From Chrysomallon squamiferum (taxonomy: Eukaryota; Mollusca; Gastropoda; Neomphalida; Peltospiridae), in contig CM022677.1 of assembly GCA_012295275.1 (NCBI GenBank), forward strand, positions 3,726,468 through 3,790,467: a stretch of 64,000 bases of DNA, given 5' to 3'. Under the pieces are notes generated by a model that saw nothing but the letters and a program-made list of their open reading frames with translations, did not search any database and was not told the origin of the DNA. The position numbers and the translations under genes were made by a program. Positions 12,814 through 47,059 of the stretch are shown in pieces. Every line of letters begins with the position of its first letter. Positions within the stretch are counted from its first letter, which is position 1.

Positions 12814-13500
12814 AATATTTGGAATGGTTTGAAAGAACGTGGATTTGCATTATCAAGTTCAAGATTTAGATCTTTGTCTTTCTAAGACACTGTTCAGTAT
12901 TAGTTATAGTCTTGGGTTGGCTTCATCATCAACATGATCATAAGCAGGATTATCATACTGATTCAGTGTGTCGTAATCAAACTTTGTCACTTTTGAAGAC
13001 TGGGATCCTGCCTGAAATGCAAAGAAAATAAATCACTTTATTAACGAAAAACAAAAACTGTCTCGCTCTTTCTCTCTCTGCTTATATATATATATATATT
13101 AAGTAAAGTAAATCTTCTCATTTTCTTTTCTCTCTCTTTTTACACATAAAAACACACATACAGCAGACACACAGACACACACACACATACATATACTGTA
13201 TATCAAAAAACAGACATTATCAAAGAGTAATTTCAATACTAGTAAAAAGAATATTAAACATTTAGAAAATATTTTCCAAACGCTTCATACATTAGTAAAT
13301 CAACTTCTTATAAGAGATACAATGTTTGTTTTCTTTTTAAAATAATCACATACACATGCATTAATAGCATTCAAAATGTACATTTAGTTCACAATTGTGT
13401 AATACATGCTTGCTAAATGTTTAAAGGAGATTAAGATTCAAACATAGATCATAATACTGTAAATAGTTCTGTTGTTATTTTTTGTATTAATGAAGATAGA
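12785..13500 (-). repeat. Inverted copy of the mucin-like gene's 3' end
   Basis: The reverse complement of this stretch matches roughly 40595-41340 base for base over most of its length: 3' UTR, last exon, and intron sequence including the (TA)n/(GA) patch and the segment before the (CT)n tract. Small differences (for example GCATTTCAG versus GCGTTTCAG at the acceptor, and a shorter TA run) show that the two copies are distinct sequences. The similarity starts and stops in microsatellites on both sides. Confidence 0.93.
12904..13011 (-). pseudogene. Orphan copy of the mucin-like last exon
   Basis: This 108-base exon is identical to the final coding exon at 41113-41220, including acceptor, reading frame and TAA. 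It encodes the FDYDTL and YDNPAYDHV tail motifs. On the minus strand the preceding exons would be expected above 13500, but the duplicated 5-kb segment lies there instead. As assembled, the exon has no gene to belong to. It may be a truncated duplicate or the end of a second gene copy cut by assembly. Confidence 0.85.

Positions 13501-13506
<6 letters not shown>

Positions 13507-13573
<67 letters not shown>
13507..13573. repeat. (GA)n microsatellite at a duplication joint
   Basis: Left of this tract the sequence matches the inverted mucin 3' end. Right of it, from 'ctatggatatgtttg' on, it matches the segment beginning after the (GA)n tract at 58819-58901. The tract is thus the fusion point of two otherwise separate duplications. 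Confidence 0.93.
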
Positions 13574-13575
<2 letters not shown>

Positions 13576-13649
13576 ATGGATATGTTTGTATATGAGTGTG
13601 TATAAAATTTCTACCACTACTTTCACTCATTTATTTATTTATTTATTTA

Positions 13650-13730
<81 letters not shown>

Positions 13731-14031
13731 TCAATTTTTTTATATATATATTTATTTCACTTTCCTGTGGTAAAATTTCTGTAAAATGAATTTTAAACAA
13801 CAGCAGCAACGACATTAATAATAAAAGCATCAACAACAACAACAACAAAATAACCAGTTAGATCATACATATACTTTTAAAAATAATGATCTCAAGACGC
13901 CGCTTAAACGTCTATTTTTATTCACCGATTTTCTTGTAGACTTTAAAAATCTCTAAGCGTTCGAGGCTTAGGATAGGATAGGAAAAAAAATGAACGTGCT
14001 AATCAGAGCAAGCTTTTATTACAAGCTTCAT

Positions 14032-14104
14032 AAACACCGTGCGCATGGCAAACAGATGGTTACTAGGTAAACACCGTGCGCATGGCAACAGATGGTTACT
14101 AGGT
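14032..14104. repeat. 37-bp tandem duplication with X-box-like and NRF1-like strings
   Basis: Two copies of a unit running from 'aaacaccgtgcgcatggca' to 'gatggttactaggt'. Copy 2 of the segment has a single unit near 59319-59353. The unit contains GTTACTAGGT, close to half of an RFX X-box, and TGCGCATGGC, close to an NRF1 half-site. Together with the CpG-richer surroundings this suggests promoter DNA, but binding is inference. Confidence 0.6.
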
Positions 14105-14929
14105 ACGTGATTTAATATCTTACGTCAGTGAGAGTTATTACTATCATTTCGTATCGAACCGCCTCGCTAAACGGTGCACGCTGTTTCATAGTAACTGACT
14201 GTAAGGAAGGAGCGAAATAAGTGTATGTTTAACGACACCGCGACGTCGTTGAAATGCTAGGACGTTCACGTCGTTAAATTAATGACGGTACTCTCACGGA
14301 TCAGTTCGTATAGAACAACGACAGGGGGAATAACTGTGATTTTTGAATGTGTACTCTCTACAGCGTTCGGTAAAGCTTCACCAATGAGTGCAAGGCAAAG
14401 GGAAATAAATTGTTGTTTATGACGTAGTTAAAGTGGTATGCGTGCAAGTATGCACGTACGTAAAAACATATTATATGTGTGTGTCTGCGTGTCTGTTTAT
14501 CTATACATACGTATGTAACAACGTGTGACTGCGTGTATATTTGTAAATATCTATTTATTTACCCATTACCATTTAACATGACTTATAAATATACAAAAAA
14601 TAAATAAAAAAAAAAAAAAAAAACAAAAAAAAAAAAAACAAAATAAAATAAAAACAAACAAAAACAAATAAATAAATAACGCTAAAACTCACTCACTCAG
14701 TTTGACGTTAAGAGATGTTTATTGATTCATTACCCTATACGACCAATCAATTAAAGGGCATTATTTAATTCAGTGTATAGAAATCGTTACTACGACAACG
14801 CGCTACATAGACATTAATTAGTATAGTTTGCTTTTGTCAATAAACGATAAAGAATTTCCGCATTGTAAGTTGATACCACAAGGTCGGCTGTAAATAATAC
14901 TCAGGAAAAGAAGTGTAATAAAAAAAAAA

Positions 14930-14962
<33 letters not shown>

Positions 14963-15166
14963 CGTCAAATGGGAAATAACAACAACAACAAAAAATCTTT
15001 ATCTTGTTTTAATAGATTGAGAGAGAACCGTACAGACAGACAGACAGCGAGAGAGAGAGAGAGAGAGATACTTAATTCACAACACGTGTATTAAAGGTTA
15101 TTTCAATAAACGGCAACTATTAAGTCATATTTTGAATAATCAGCTTGCATGATTCCTGCTGTGAAT

Positions 15167-15378
15167 TTAATCCACAAAAACTCCTTTGTCATGATGACCA
15201 CCAAGGCGATTGTTCGAATAAGACACGCCTTTCATTGAACATACTTCCTGGATGCCGTCTTTAACCCTTGGCCTGTGAGAGAAGTTAACACCACTTCGTT
15301 TCAAAGTTTGCAAATGATTCCCTTTGATCCCGGCTGTTCTTTTTATCTTTACGGCTTTCGGAATGTTTGCTATTAGTT
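15167..15378 (-). CDS. Exon-like reading frame in segment copy 1, unidentified protein
   Basis: On the minus strand, after a possible acceptor (TTCTAG), the frame is open for about 70 codons to a TAA. It contains ELIANIPKAVKIKR, RVKDGIQEV, SMKGVSYSNNR and LGGHHDKGVFVD. No family is recognised. The copy at 60443-60651 differs by only a one-codon in-frame deletion (His-His to His) and one substitution, while the surrounding DNA has frame-breaking indels. That pattern fits a real 3'-terminal exon. No ATG-bearing first exon was found. An X-box lies about 300 bases upstream in gene orientation. Confidence 0.45.
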
Positions 15379-15683
15379 CTAGAACACGAGTGTTTTAAAA
15401 GTTTTATTGCATGACCATTTTCATTATTAGAATTTGACACTTTTTATATCTTTTTTGTTTGTCTATAACTAACGGCACTTACAAAACGAACTATTTCATT
15501 TATTTAAATACAAATCTTCTGTCTGCTATAAATATATAAAATAACAAGTAAAAATCACAGGCATAAATAAAAATGAATTGAATCGAAATTAAAACGATAA
15601 ATAAATAAATAATGAAAGTAAAATAGATATTTCTAAAGTTAAATGAGAGAAATAAAAAATGTAACAGCTGTTAATCCAGCACT

Positions 15684-15696
15684 GTTGCTAGGCAAC
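15684..15696. promoter_or_regulatory. Perfect RFX-type X-box
   Basis: GTTGCTAGGCAAC is a perfect palindromic X-box of the kind bound by RFX factors and typical of ciliary gene promoters. It lies about 300 bases upstream of the minus-strand exon-like frame. The matching site in copy 2 (61138-61150) has one substitution. Function is inference. Confidence 0.5.
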
Positions 15697-16531
15697 TTTG
15701 GGTCGGTCGCATATCAAATTATTAATATATAGTTATGCATTGATACATAATTCGTGTCAGCTGTTTACAAGTGCATGGAACATGCTCTACGTGTTTTATA
15801 CAATAATATATTATCATCATATCCAATAACAAAGATGATGATGATGATGATGATGATACTGACAACAGAAATGATTATCATAGATGATGATAATAGTTGT
15901 AGTAATAACAGTAGTAGTAGCAGTAACAAAGCAACGATAGTAATGATACAGTAATAACGGTAACAACAATAGCAGCAGCAGCAGCAACAACAACGACAAC
16001 AACAACAATAATAAAACCACGATTATTAAGGTGATAGTAACAACAATTATGTTTATAAAAATAATGTGCATCTCTTGATATTTATTCTATATAAGCTGTC
16101 GAAAAATAGTAAAATGACACTAATTTTAGATAACGCTTAAAAATTCAGCTATGCTTATATCTCAACAAAAAAATCCACAACAACAACAACAAAAAACACA
16201 TTAGAAAATATATAAACGTCCTGTGATTACTCATACCATTCCAAAACCTCCTCGTACATAGGTTTTTACTCTTATCTTGAAATTCATAAAAAATAGTTAA
16301 TAAAAAAAAAAATTTTTTGTGCTTTATTTTTTGCGTAACGACAAGCATGCATATATATATGTATGTATGTATGTATGTATATGTAAATATATATATGTAT
16401 ATGTATGTATGTATGTATATGTAAATATATATATATATGATGTACAGAACATCTCTTTTTCTTTTAAGAATGACTTTTCTAAAGTTTGTGAGAACCAAAA
16501 TGAAGATTACTTCTTTGGTATATTTTACAAA

Positions 16532-16661
<130 letters not shown>

Positions 16662-16867
16662 TTCTCAGTAAAATATCTGTCTTATTAAAATAAAGGAATC
16701 ACGGCTGGATTTATTGATTAATCAGCCCTAGTGTTGTGTGCGAATCTGTCTTTCATCTACCTTAGCTTCGTGCTGACGTTTGAAAAAGGTAAATAATACA
16801 GATTCGATAGCTCTTGAGATACGTCAAGGTTTTTCAGTCCACGCCCCAAACTAAATACTAAACTAAT

Positions 16868-17096
16868 CACCGGTGACATAATGGTTTTGCCAACGACTTC
16901 ACGAGGGACCAACTGATTGTGGGTTCACTTCCTGGTACAAGTTTTAGAGCTCTTTCAGGGTATATCAGATTGCTATATCCTATCTATATCTCCAACTTAT
17001 CAGCTAATAAACTAAGACAGTACATCCAGTCTTGGTTGTGCAGTTGCTAATCCAGCTTTCCAGTGGCTTTAGCCCCTGAATGACTGACTACGTCTA
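16868..17096 (+). mobile_element. tRNA-derived SINE, copy in segment 1
   Basis: The head resembles a tRNA promoter. An A-box-like TGACATAATGG is followed about 45 bases on by a B-box-like GGTTCACTTCC (16922-16932). The tRNA-unrelated body ends in TTTAGCCCCTGAATGACTGA. It is transcribed by RNA polymerase III in intact families and moved by LINE machinery in trans. The same insertion is in segment copy 2, so it predates the duplication. Confidence 0.7.
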
Positions 17097-17295
17097 TATT
17101 CTCTACACTTTCTGTAATTAAAGTATGTCTTTGATTATACGAACAAATGGTCGAAATATATTCTGCGTGCTTCCATGTTATGTTTAGATTTTTGTCGTCC
17201 ACACTTGATTAATAACGAAGTTTAATTAAAAAAACCCACCAAAAACCCCCCAAAAACCCACCAAAACCAAAACCAAAGTCGTAATGTCAGCATTT

Positions 17296-17306
17296 AAGAT
17301 GGCGAC
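17296..17306 (+). promoter_or_regulatory. YY1-like motif
   Basis: AAGATGGCGAC, one base off the strong YY1 consensus AAGATGGCGGC. The other copy of the segment has the exact consensus at 63048-63058. Occupancy is inference. Confidence 0.35.
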
Positions 17307-17590
17307 GTTCACGTTTTTAGTAACAGTAACATTTGATAGTCATACTTTGTTGTGAGGATAGCTGGTCGATAAGAACAGATATATATATATATATGTCCTT
17401 CTAATAAGCAACCTAAACTTCTGCACAAAGTAGATGTGTATATGAACCTTTAATTCAAAAACTGATTAAGTAAATGCTGATTATTTATATATATATAAAA
17501 TAATGAAATAAAATAAATCTTTGATAACACATGATCTATGCCACCATACTTCTCTGGCTGTCTGTCTCTTCTCATTGTCACTCCCATTTT

Positions 17591-17596
<6 letters not shown>

Positions 17597-17662
<66 letters not shown>
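17597..17662. repeat. (CT)n(TG)n compound microsatellite
   Basis: A CT tract followed by a short TG tract. It has a counterpart at 63383-63472 in segment copy 2. Confidence 0.95.
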
Positions 17663-17680
<18 letters not shown>

Positions 17681-18113
17681 TGTTGTGTTTATGCTGCTTT
17701 GGGTCACTGATGTATTATTTTCAGATAATTTGAAGAATGATGGGAACAGAAATCAACAAACTGTGTATTGACACTTTCAGCACATTCCTGTGTGTGGGAC
17801 ATAGTACAATACTGACTTTTTCTGTTGACTTTCGAGCTTAAAATAGCTCGCATTAAACAGTTTTCTATTTTCATTGCTAGAAATTTCGGAATTAACATTT
17901 CATTGGTGCGTGTTTAAATGGCATCTGCATAATCTATTGTTATTTGGACATTTATTGATATTTTCCTTTTCTATTTGAAGTCATTTCCTTTTTGAAAGTT
18001 ATATCCGTCATTGGATCCATCGCTTTTTCTGTTGTGAGACTGAAAATATGTTTAACCAAAACTACCGCAGTAAATCAGTAAGTCAGTTCTGGCTTTAACC
18101 GTTAATCAATTGC

Positions 18114-18169
<56 letters not shown>

Positions 18170-18235
18170 CAACAACAACAACAACAGCAACAATAATAAT
18201 AATAATTCTTATAAAAAGTAAAAAAAAAAAAAAAA

Positions 18236-18330
18236 AGCAGTATATCATTACAACAACCAATACTATCATGAAATCGGTTTTTAATCTCAGTAACAACAAC
18301 AATAACATAATAATAATAAATAATAATAAC

Positions 18331-18363
<33 letters not shown>

Positions 18364-19090
18364 TAATAACATTACAAAGAAGTTAAGAAGAAGAAGAAGA
18401 AGAAGAAGAAGAAAATTACTCCTATCACTATTAGTACTATTGCAGCCACTATTACTACAGCTATAATTACTTATTCTACTGCTATTGTCACAAGTGCAGG
18501 AAGTTTTCCGAATTTTAGAGTTTGAGGAGACGGTCGGATAAAGGATCCACTGCTAGTAACATATACAACAATAAATAAAAGTCGTTACTGATACAGTATA
18601 CAGAGCTTGGCTTTAAATTACAAGTAAAATGAATGGATGTATAATTTAATGCAAGATAATATGTAACTACGACGACCTGGTTTAATAAAATAAAACCCTT
18701 TCACAACAGAGTCCGTTGTTTAGACCAAACTAAATTCTGTCTCGGAAATAAAACAGCAGGGTCGTACATTCCTCCAGCTGAGCGCATCGCATTATAATTT
18801 ATAAAATATTCATGAAAATAGCTGAACAATAAAAATTATTCATTTTAATTATTACACGGCAGAGAAAAAAAAGAAAAAAGAAAACAAAGAAAAATAATTT
18901 AAAGAAAAAAAATTCTGAATATCTAATCGTACCTATTCATGTCTGTAGCCGTGAGAGGGAGATGCATTTGTTACTGAAATATTTATAATCAGTATGCCAC
19001 CAATATTAATATCTAACAATTTCCCCTCGCCTACTGATTATAAATAATTTACTGGTAATAAAGAACCTCCCTCCCAAATTTGTCACTGTC
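18236..19090. other. AT-rich stretch, no gene seen
   Basis: Contains AAT and GAA trinucleotide tracts (18300-18415) and otherwise unremarkable sequence. It separates the duplicated segment from the mucin-like gene. Confidence 0.5.
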
Positions 19091-19092
19091 AG

Positions 19093-19530
19093 TCAGTGTC
19101 TGAACTATCAACAGTTTCACTTCGAGCATCATCCAAGTCTTCTCAGTCTGATGTTGCAGTAGCAAGAAAGTCCTCTGCACACATTAGTTCATTGCAGGTT
19201 ATTTTTATCACATCTTAAGAGGGCACAGATAAGTATGAGTCTTTTGAGTCTGACAATGAGTCTACAATCAGGTTGTCAATTGTACAAGATGCTGGTCTTT
19301 TTCTTTGTTTTTTATCATCTGTGTACAGGGAAACAGCTTTGTTCATATGAAGGGCCACAGCTTATAAGTGCAGGCAGGTTAACTCTAATCACCAACAAAT
19401 CATTCAGTGTAGAATTGGACATGTTCAACCTGGTATTTGTCAACTGCCGATTGAGAGAGCTTATGCCCCTCTCTTACGCCAAGATCATTTCAATGATAAG
19501 AAGAATGTGTGGATATTCAGAGTGGTGATG
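19093..19530 (+). other. Coding-like fragments, unidentified
   Basis: Two pieces read like protein. 19093-19197 is Ser-rich (SELSTVSLRASSKSSQSDV) between a possible acceptor (CACTGTCAG) and a possible donor (TTGCAG|GTTATT). 19235-19528 has an open frame with a hydrophobic MLVFFFVFYHLCTG, and a different frame encodes LRQDHFNDKKNVWIFRVVM. Mixed frames and internal stops favour an old transposon or pseudogene remnant. It might instead hold the missing start of the mucin-like gene, but no clean signal-peptide exon with a phase-1 donor is visible. Confidence 0.3.
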
Positions 19531-19718
19531 ACTGAATATTTGAAGATTTCATAAAAATCTGAGAAGGTCGGGTTTAAATTTGTTTTTTTGGGGGGTGATT
19601 TGACACGGAATTAATGTAAATTTACATTAATTTGAGTAATTCTTGTTTAGGTACAAATGTGTACAAAGTTGAGAAATGTTAAGAAAGTTTAATATTTTGG
19701 ATGTATATTTTCTTTTAG

Positions 19719-19801
19719 ATATTAATGACTGTGAATCAAGTCCTTGTATGAATGGTGTAAAAGTGTACAGACATAGTTAATGATTATAAATGTACCTGTA
19801 C
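19719..19801 (+). pseudogene. Broken EGF exon (relic 1)
   Basis: After a good acceptor (TTCTTTTAG) it begins INDCESSPCMNG like the other EGF exons. It then carries a frame-breaking change, stop codons and loss of the CAPGW...C end. Its tail runs into sequence shared with the intron at 21128, so the end was deleted or replaced. Not expected to be spliced productively. Confidence 0.75.
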
Positions 19802-19941
19802 AGTTATTTTGAAATAATTAATTACTAATTAAAATAGCAAATGATGTGAAATGATTTTTTTAAATATTTGTTTGGTTATGTAATTCTTGTTTCAGACATA
19901 GCCATATAAGACTAATATTTGTGATATACTTTTTGTTTCAG

Positions 19942-41220
<21,279 letters not shown>

Positions 41221-41310
41221 CTAATACTGAACAGTGTCTTAGAAAGACAAAGATCTAAATCTTGAACTTGATAATGCAAATCCACATTCTTTCAAACCAT
41301 TCCAAATATT

Positions 41311-41361
<51 letters not shown>

Positions 41362-41396
41362 TACATACATATATATATATATATACACTCATGTGA

Positions 41397-41402
41397 ATAA
41401 AA
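41397..41402 (+). terminator. Likely polyadenylation signal of the mucin-like gene
   Basis: AATAAA, 177 bases after the stop codon and just after the (CA)n/(TA)n tracts. It is the first canonical signal downstream on this strand. Another lies near 42266. Confidence 0.5.
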
Positions 41403-41467
41403 CATGAATGCATAAGCAGATATGTTATAAAATAATTGATTACTTTATATTTTCAAAGATTTTGTTA

Positions 41468-41502
<35 letters not shown>

Positions 41503-43759
41503 AATTGCTATTACTGTTATAGCATAATTTAGTTTTTGTTATTTATTCTTAATATTATGTTTGTTATTATTTTACTAATATTATATTTTTGATTGATATT
41601 TCTGTGGCTTGTTCATAAAATACATAATAATCCGTAATTAATATATAGAGAATAATATTATTAACCTTCAATTTAACGATCTGCAATTTTCATGTAAAAA
41701 CTTCTGTTTAGCAGAAGTACTAAATTAATTTATTTCATAAATATAATTATGGATTTCTTTTAAAAATTTTAAAAATAATTATATCCATAGATGAGTGTCA
41801 TTTAATATAAAAATTACCTGAATATAATTCTGACCAAAAGATCAAAGCTTGAGCTAGGTGAAACATAAATAAAAAGAATATACCGTTTTTATTTTTATTT
41901 TTTAGGCAGTGCAGACTGCTGAAAAACTGTTATTATTATTATTATTCATGAAGTTCTTCCATTAAATATATTATTTCTGTCAAAATTCGTTTTATGTCTG
42001 TGATATCTTTTCTGTCCAATTTCCCTTGAATTTAAAATAAGTAAATAAATAAATAAATCTCACATCGTTTATTCAAGTTTGATAAAGGTAAAATACACCT
42101 GTAGTAAATTCAGTGCTCAACATAATTAACTATGATGTACATTTGTATATTCTTACAGAGGAAACATATCATTGTTTTTATACTGTTTTAATGAGTAAGC
42201 GTGTAAATAGCTTATGTGATTAGATGCTTTGTCAAATATAAACCTGTATACATTATATTGTTATTAATAAAATAAAACTATTCATTATTGAGTTTTGTTT
42301 AATTTGTTGCCTTCAATGAAGCCCCTATAATAATGATGATGATGATGATAATGAGGATGATGATAGATATAAATATATTATCATAACCATTACCATCATT
42401 ATTATTGTTATTTTTGGTCTCCTTAAAATTATTATTGTTATCATCATCATTCTTCTGTTCCTCCACTTTATCATCATCATCATTACATTAAAGTCCACTT
42501 GAAGCAAAAGGTAAAGTTTAAATATATGTTAGAATTTTATGCAAATGAAAATTAAAATTAATATAAGAACAATCTTGGTTATTTCACTGTAGGGTAAAAA
42601 AATAATTGTGTGTGTGTGTGTGTGTGTGAATACATCACAAAACTTTGTGACTGTATAAACTAATACAGGACTGCTTTGATATCTAATTGCAAATGGCCAT
42701 TCCATTGTATATGAACTAAAAAAAAAAATAATAAACAAAGCAAAGAGAAATATGTTTATTTGGTAAATTTTATTTTATGAGAAGCCAATAATAGTGAAGA
42801 GACCTTCATAATTACATATAACTAATATACAACAACAAACTTCAAGATACTAGTATGTATTAACTAATAAATCTATTAATTTTGTTGAATATACCTCTCT
42901 CTCTGTTCTGTGCTGTGTGTGCGTGCGTGTGTCTGTGAATTTATTAAACGTGGAATATTATTGTTCTTGTTGCTTTTTGTTGTTGGAGGAGTTGTCAGGT
43001 ACTCAAAAGTGATTTTCAGTTTAGGAAATACAAGGTTGACTAACTTTTTATCCTGATTTCAGAAACAAAATATTTAAAATTGTCAGTCAAATTGTTCCAA
43101 AGTTTTGGGTTTTTTAATATTGCCATTTTGAAGAAATCTTTTTATAAGCTTGTTTCATAATATGTCATACTGTGTGTTCCAAACTCTGCTAAGAATATTT
43201 ACATATAAAGTTGGCAAAATCATTCATTTGATATTAATATATATATATATATCTTTGAAAATTCATAACTTCGTTCTATTATAAATATAATTATGTTTAT
43301 TTTTTTTATTTTTTTTTTATTAATAACCAATACACACTTGCAGAAACATAATCAAAGATACTTCTGATATTGTGATTATTTTTGTAACATTCGTGAAATA
43401 AACATAACGATAAAGATACAAGCATCAGTAGAAATAAGTTAAAACAGTGGGGCAGACCAAAAGATGGAGTGCTTTAGAATACCTACAGACAGACAGACTG
43501 ACAGGGAGAGATTATTTAGATAGAAATATAGACAGATTTGCAATTCATAGCCAATTGTATGTTTGTAAGGGAATATTGGTTCGTTGGTATTTAGAGTGGT
43601 AGGTATGAAGACGGCTGATAAATTACTAGAGTTTACATTAAACTGATATTTGTGGATAGGTAGATAAATATAAAATAAAAATAATAAGACAGGTAGGCAG
43701 GCAGATGTGACTGATCCGACAAATCTGATAGTTTAAGCAGTGGTTATAGTCATGTTGAG

Positions 43760-44140
<381 letters not shown>

Positions 44141-44878
44141 TAGATTAAGAGGTCATACAATCAGATACGTAGAGAAAAGCAAAAATCTATTTTAATAATC
44201 AGCTTATTTTGTAATTTGTCTTTTTTCCTCTTTTTCCTTACTTTATTTTATTGTGTTTGTTTGTCAGTTTATTTTGTTTCATTTAATCACAAACACACAA
44301 CACAACTGTTAATTTTGATACCAGATAAATATCTTTGTCTCTATTCACATAGACAGTTACTACATTTACAAACAAAAATAAAATCACATAATTGACTTGT
44401 TTGATATAATATGTCCATGGACAGCAGTTTCATGGTGCGCTTACAAACAAGTAAATTTTCATTTCATTTCTTTTCTTTAATGTATTTACTTGATATTTCA
44501 ATTATTTATTTCATTTTTTTATTATTAATATGATTATTTTTATGATTTATTTTTGGTTTGTTCTTTTTACTTTTATTTATTTATTTATTTATTTTTAAAT
44601 AATAATATTATTAAAGTTTTTCAATTTTTTCAATTTATTTCATGATGGAATTTCCTGATTGCGTTTTAAAATAATGTCTTCAGAATTATTTGATTTCTTC
44701 TTCATCAGTAAAGAAAACCTTTACCAAAATGGTCTCGCCCAGTAAATATGTTTGTATTGTCCGGCAGTACTGCAGATCTCCGTTAAACTTTTTAGTTAGT
44801 TTGTATATAAACTTCCGGAAATAAACTCACCACAGTTATTGACATATAACAGATGCTCAGATTAAAATAATGCTAACA

Positions 44879-44880
<2 letters not shown>

Positions 44881-44959
<79 letters not shown>

Positions 44960-44960
44960 A
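44881..44960. repeat. (CTG)n then (CTA)n trinucleotide tract
   Basis: About nine CTG units change abruptly into about 16 CTA units, followed by AAT and GAA units. The sharp switch indicates spread of a variant unit by slippage. Confidence 0.95.
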
Positions 44961-46859
44961 ATAATAATAATAATAATAATCAGAAGAAGAAGAAGAAGAA
45001 GAATGAATAAATAATAAATATAAAATTAAAATAATAAAGTTTTATACGATTTTATTCGAATTCAGTTCGGAATTGCTCTTCTTATAGCACAATAATTATT
45101 TATAACGATAATATTTTATTAGTACTAATTAAATATACAGTTAACTACTATTATTGATTATAAACAATTATAAAAATTAAATTGCTAACAATAAATTTAT
45201 TTTAAAAAAAAAAAATAAAAAAATAAAAAATAAAAATGTGATCTACTGATATTGGCTTTCAAATGTCAACTGACGTAAAACTGTTAAATGTTTTTATTTA
45301 TACCCGAAATTAAATCCACTGACGTAGATCTAAACAGACTGCGCATGTGCATGGGAGATAGTATTACACTAGTAACTTTTATTTTTCAAAATACATAATT
45401 ATAGTTTATTAATTTAACTAACATTTTAAAAATAGTTATTTACATCCATCAAAATATATATTTTATTTAAACATATGGATAAACGTTTCTGTCTGTCTGT
45501 CTAGTTGTTTTTCAAATACATTATCTGTTTTGGTTCATTAAGAAAAAGAGGAAAAAAAATAAAAGAAAAGAAATATGACAATAAAATGAATACCATGTAA
45601 ATGAAAAATGAAAATAATGTAAAAGAATAAAAACAAAATTTCACTATTCATTGAAAAAATAAAAATAAAATTAAAATGAAAGAAAATATATTTATTTCAC
45701 ACACACACACACACGGTGGTAATTTTAAATCCATTTATAAGATAAAAAACCCGTAATATATTTTCTAACTGGGGTGTATTACTTTACTGTAAACAAAAAG
45801 AAAGAAATGTTTAGTAAACTTCCATTGTTTACATAAACATGATTAGAATCTTACACCATGACCCAAGTTCCTAAAAGTAGGATTTCTTCCTGTGATGTCT
45901 GTTTTGAAGATAAATAATAATATTATTAATAAGCGAACATTTATTGTTATACAACGTTATTCTTTCTTTTATCATTCATCGTTCAAGAGTAAAACGGTCT
46001 GGTGCGAGTTGAAGACAGGTCTCGATTACGACAGTAGTTTCAATAAATAAATAAATCAATAAATAAATAAATAAATGACAACCCTTTATAAACATTTTCT
46101 GAGGCGAAGACAATATAAAAATAAACTAATTTTGTCATTCAGCTGTATCATAATAATAATTTTACATGTGATTGCGTTCGAATTGTATTGGTATGTTGAT
46201 ACAGTCAGCCTAAATGAATGAGATGAAAATACTTGTGAAGAACATTATAAAACATCCTTTGCTCATGTGCTAATATTAAAATAAAATGTTAAATATTAAT
46301 ATAATTACTATTATAGAAAATTATTATGAAGAACATTATATCAAAACAATATTATTAAGAGCCAAAACCTTAATATAAAGTACAATATATTTAACATTAT
46401 GCAAAAACATGAAGAAAATTATACTGAAATGTACATTACTAATGTTTAATGTTAACATTATGCAAATTGTGATAATACAAACTGGTTATTATAAGGTTAT
46501 AACAAAAAATGAATTTATAATAAGAAAATAATTGTGTTCTGCTAACGTTCGTTTTTAAGGTTCTGTTAATAACTATACTATATTTTCTTGGGGTGGGTTT
46601 TGTTCGTGTATTTTTTCTTTTGATTTTTTGTTTCTTTATTTTGTTGTTGTTGTTTTTTGCTTTGTTTTGTTTTTTCTGATTATAATAATAACCAGCAGTT
46701 CAAATATCTATCATTCAAACTTGTGGCAAATGAACAAATTATTTCAGTAAAGTTTTATACAACTGTTAACATGTTATTCTTCTTGTTTCTTTGTTTATCT
46801 GTTAATTGTGACTGAAATTTAGTGTTACTGATACCATTTATTACACAAATAAAACAGTT

Positions 46860-47059
46860 NNNNNNNNNNNNNNNNNNNNNNNNNNNNNNNNNNNNNNNNN
46901 NNNNNNNNNNNNNNNNNNNNNNNNNNNNNNNNNNNNNNNNNNNNNNNNNNNNNNNNNNNNNNNNNNNNNNNNNNNNNNNNNNNNNNNNNNNNNNNNNNNN
47001 NNNNNNNNNNNNNNNNNNNNNNNNNNNNNNNNNNNNNNNNNNNNNNNNNNNNNNNNNNN
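46860..47059. other. Assembly gap of 200 N
   Basis: Exactly 200 unknown bases, the size of a default scaffold gap. The true distance and even the order across it are unproven, which matters for the duplications on either side. Confidence 0.99.
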
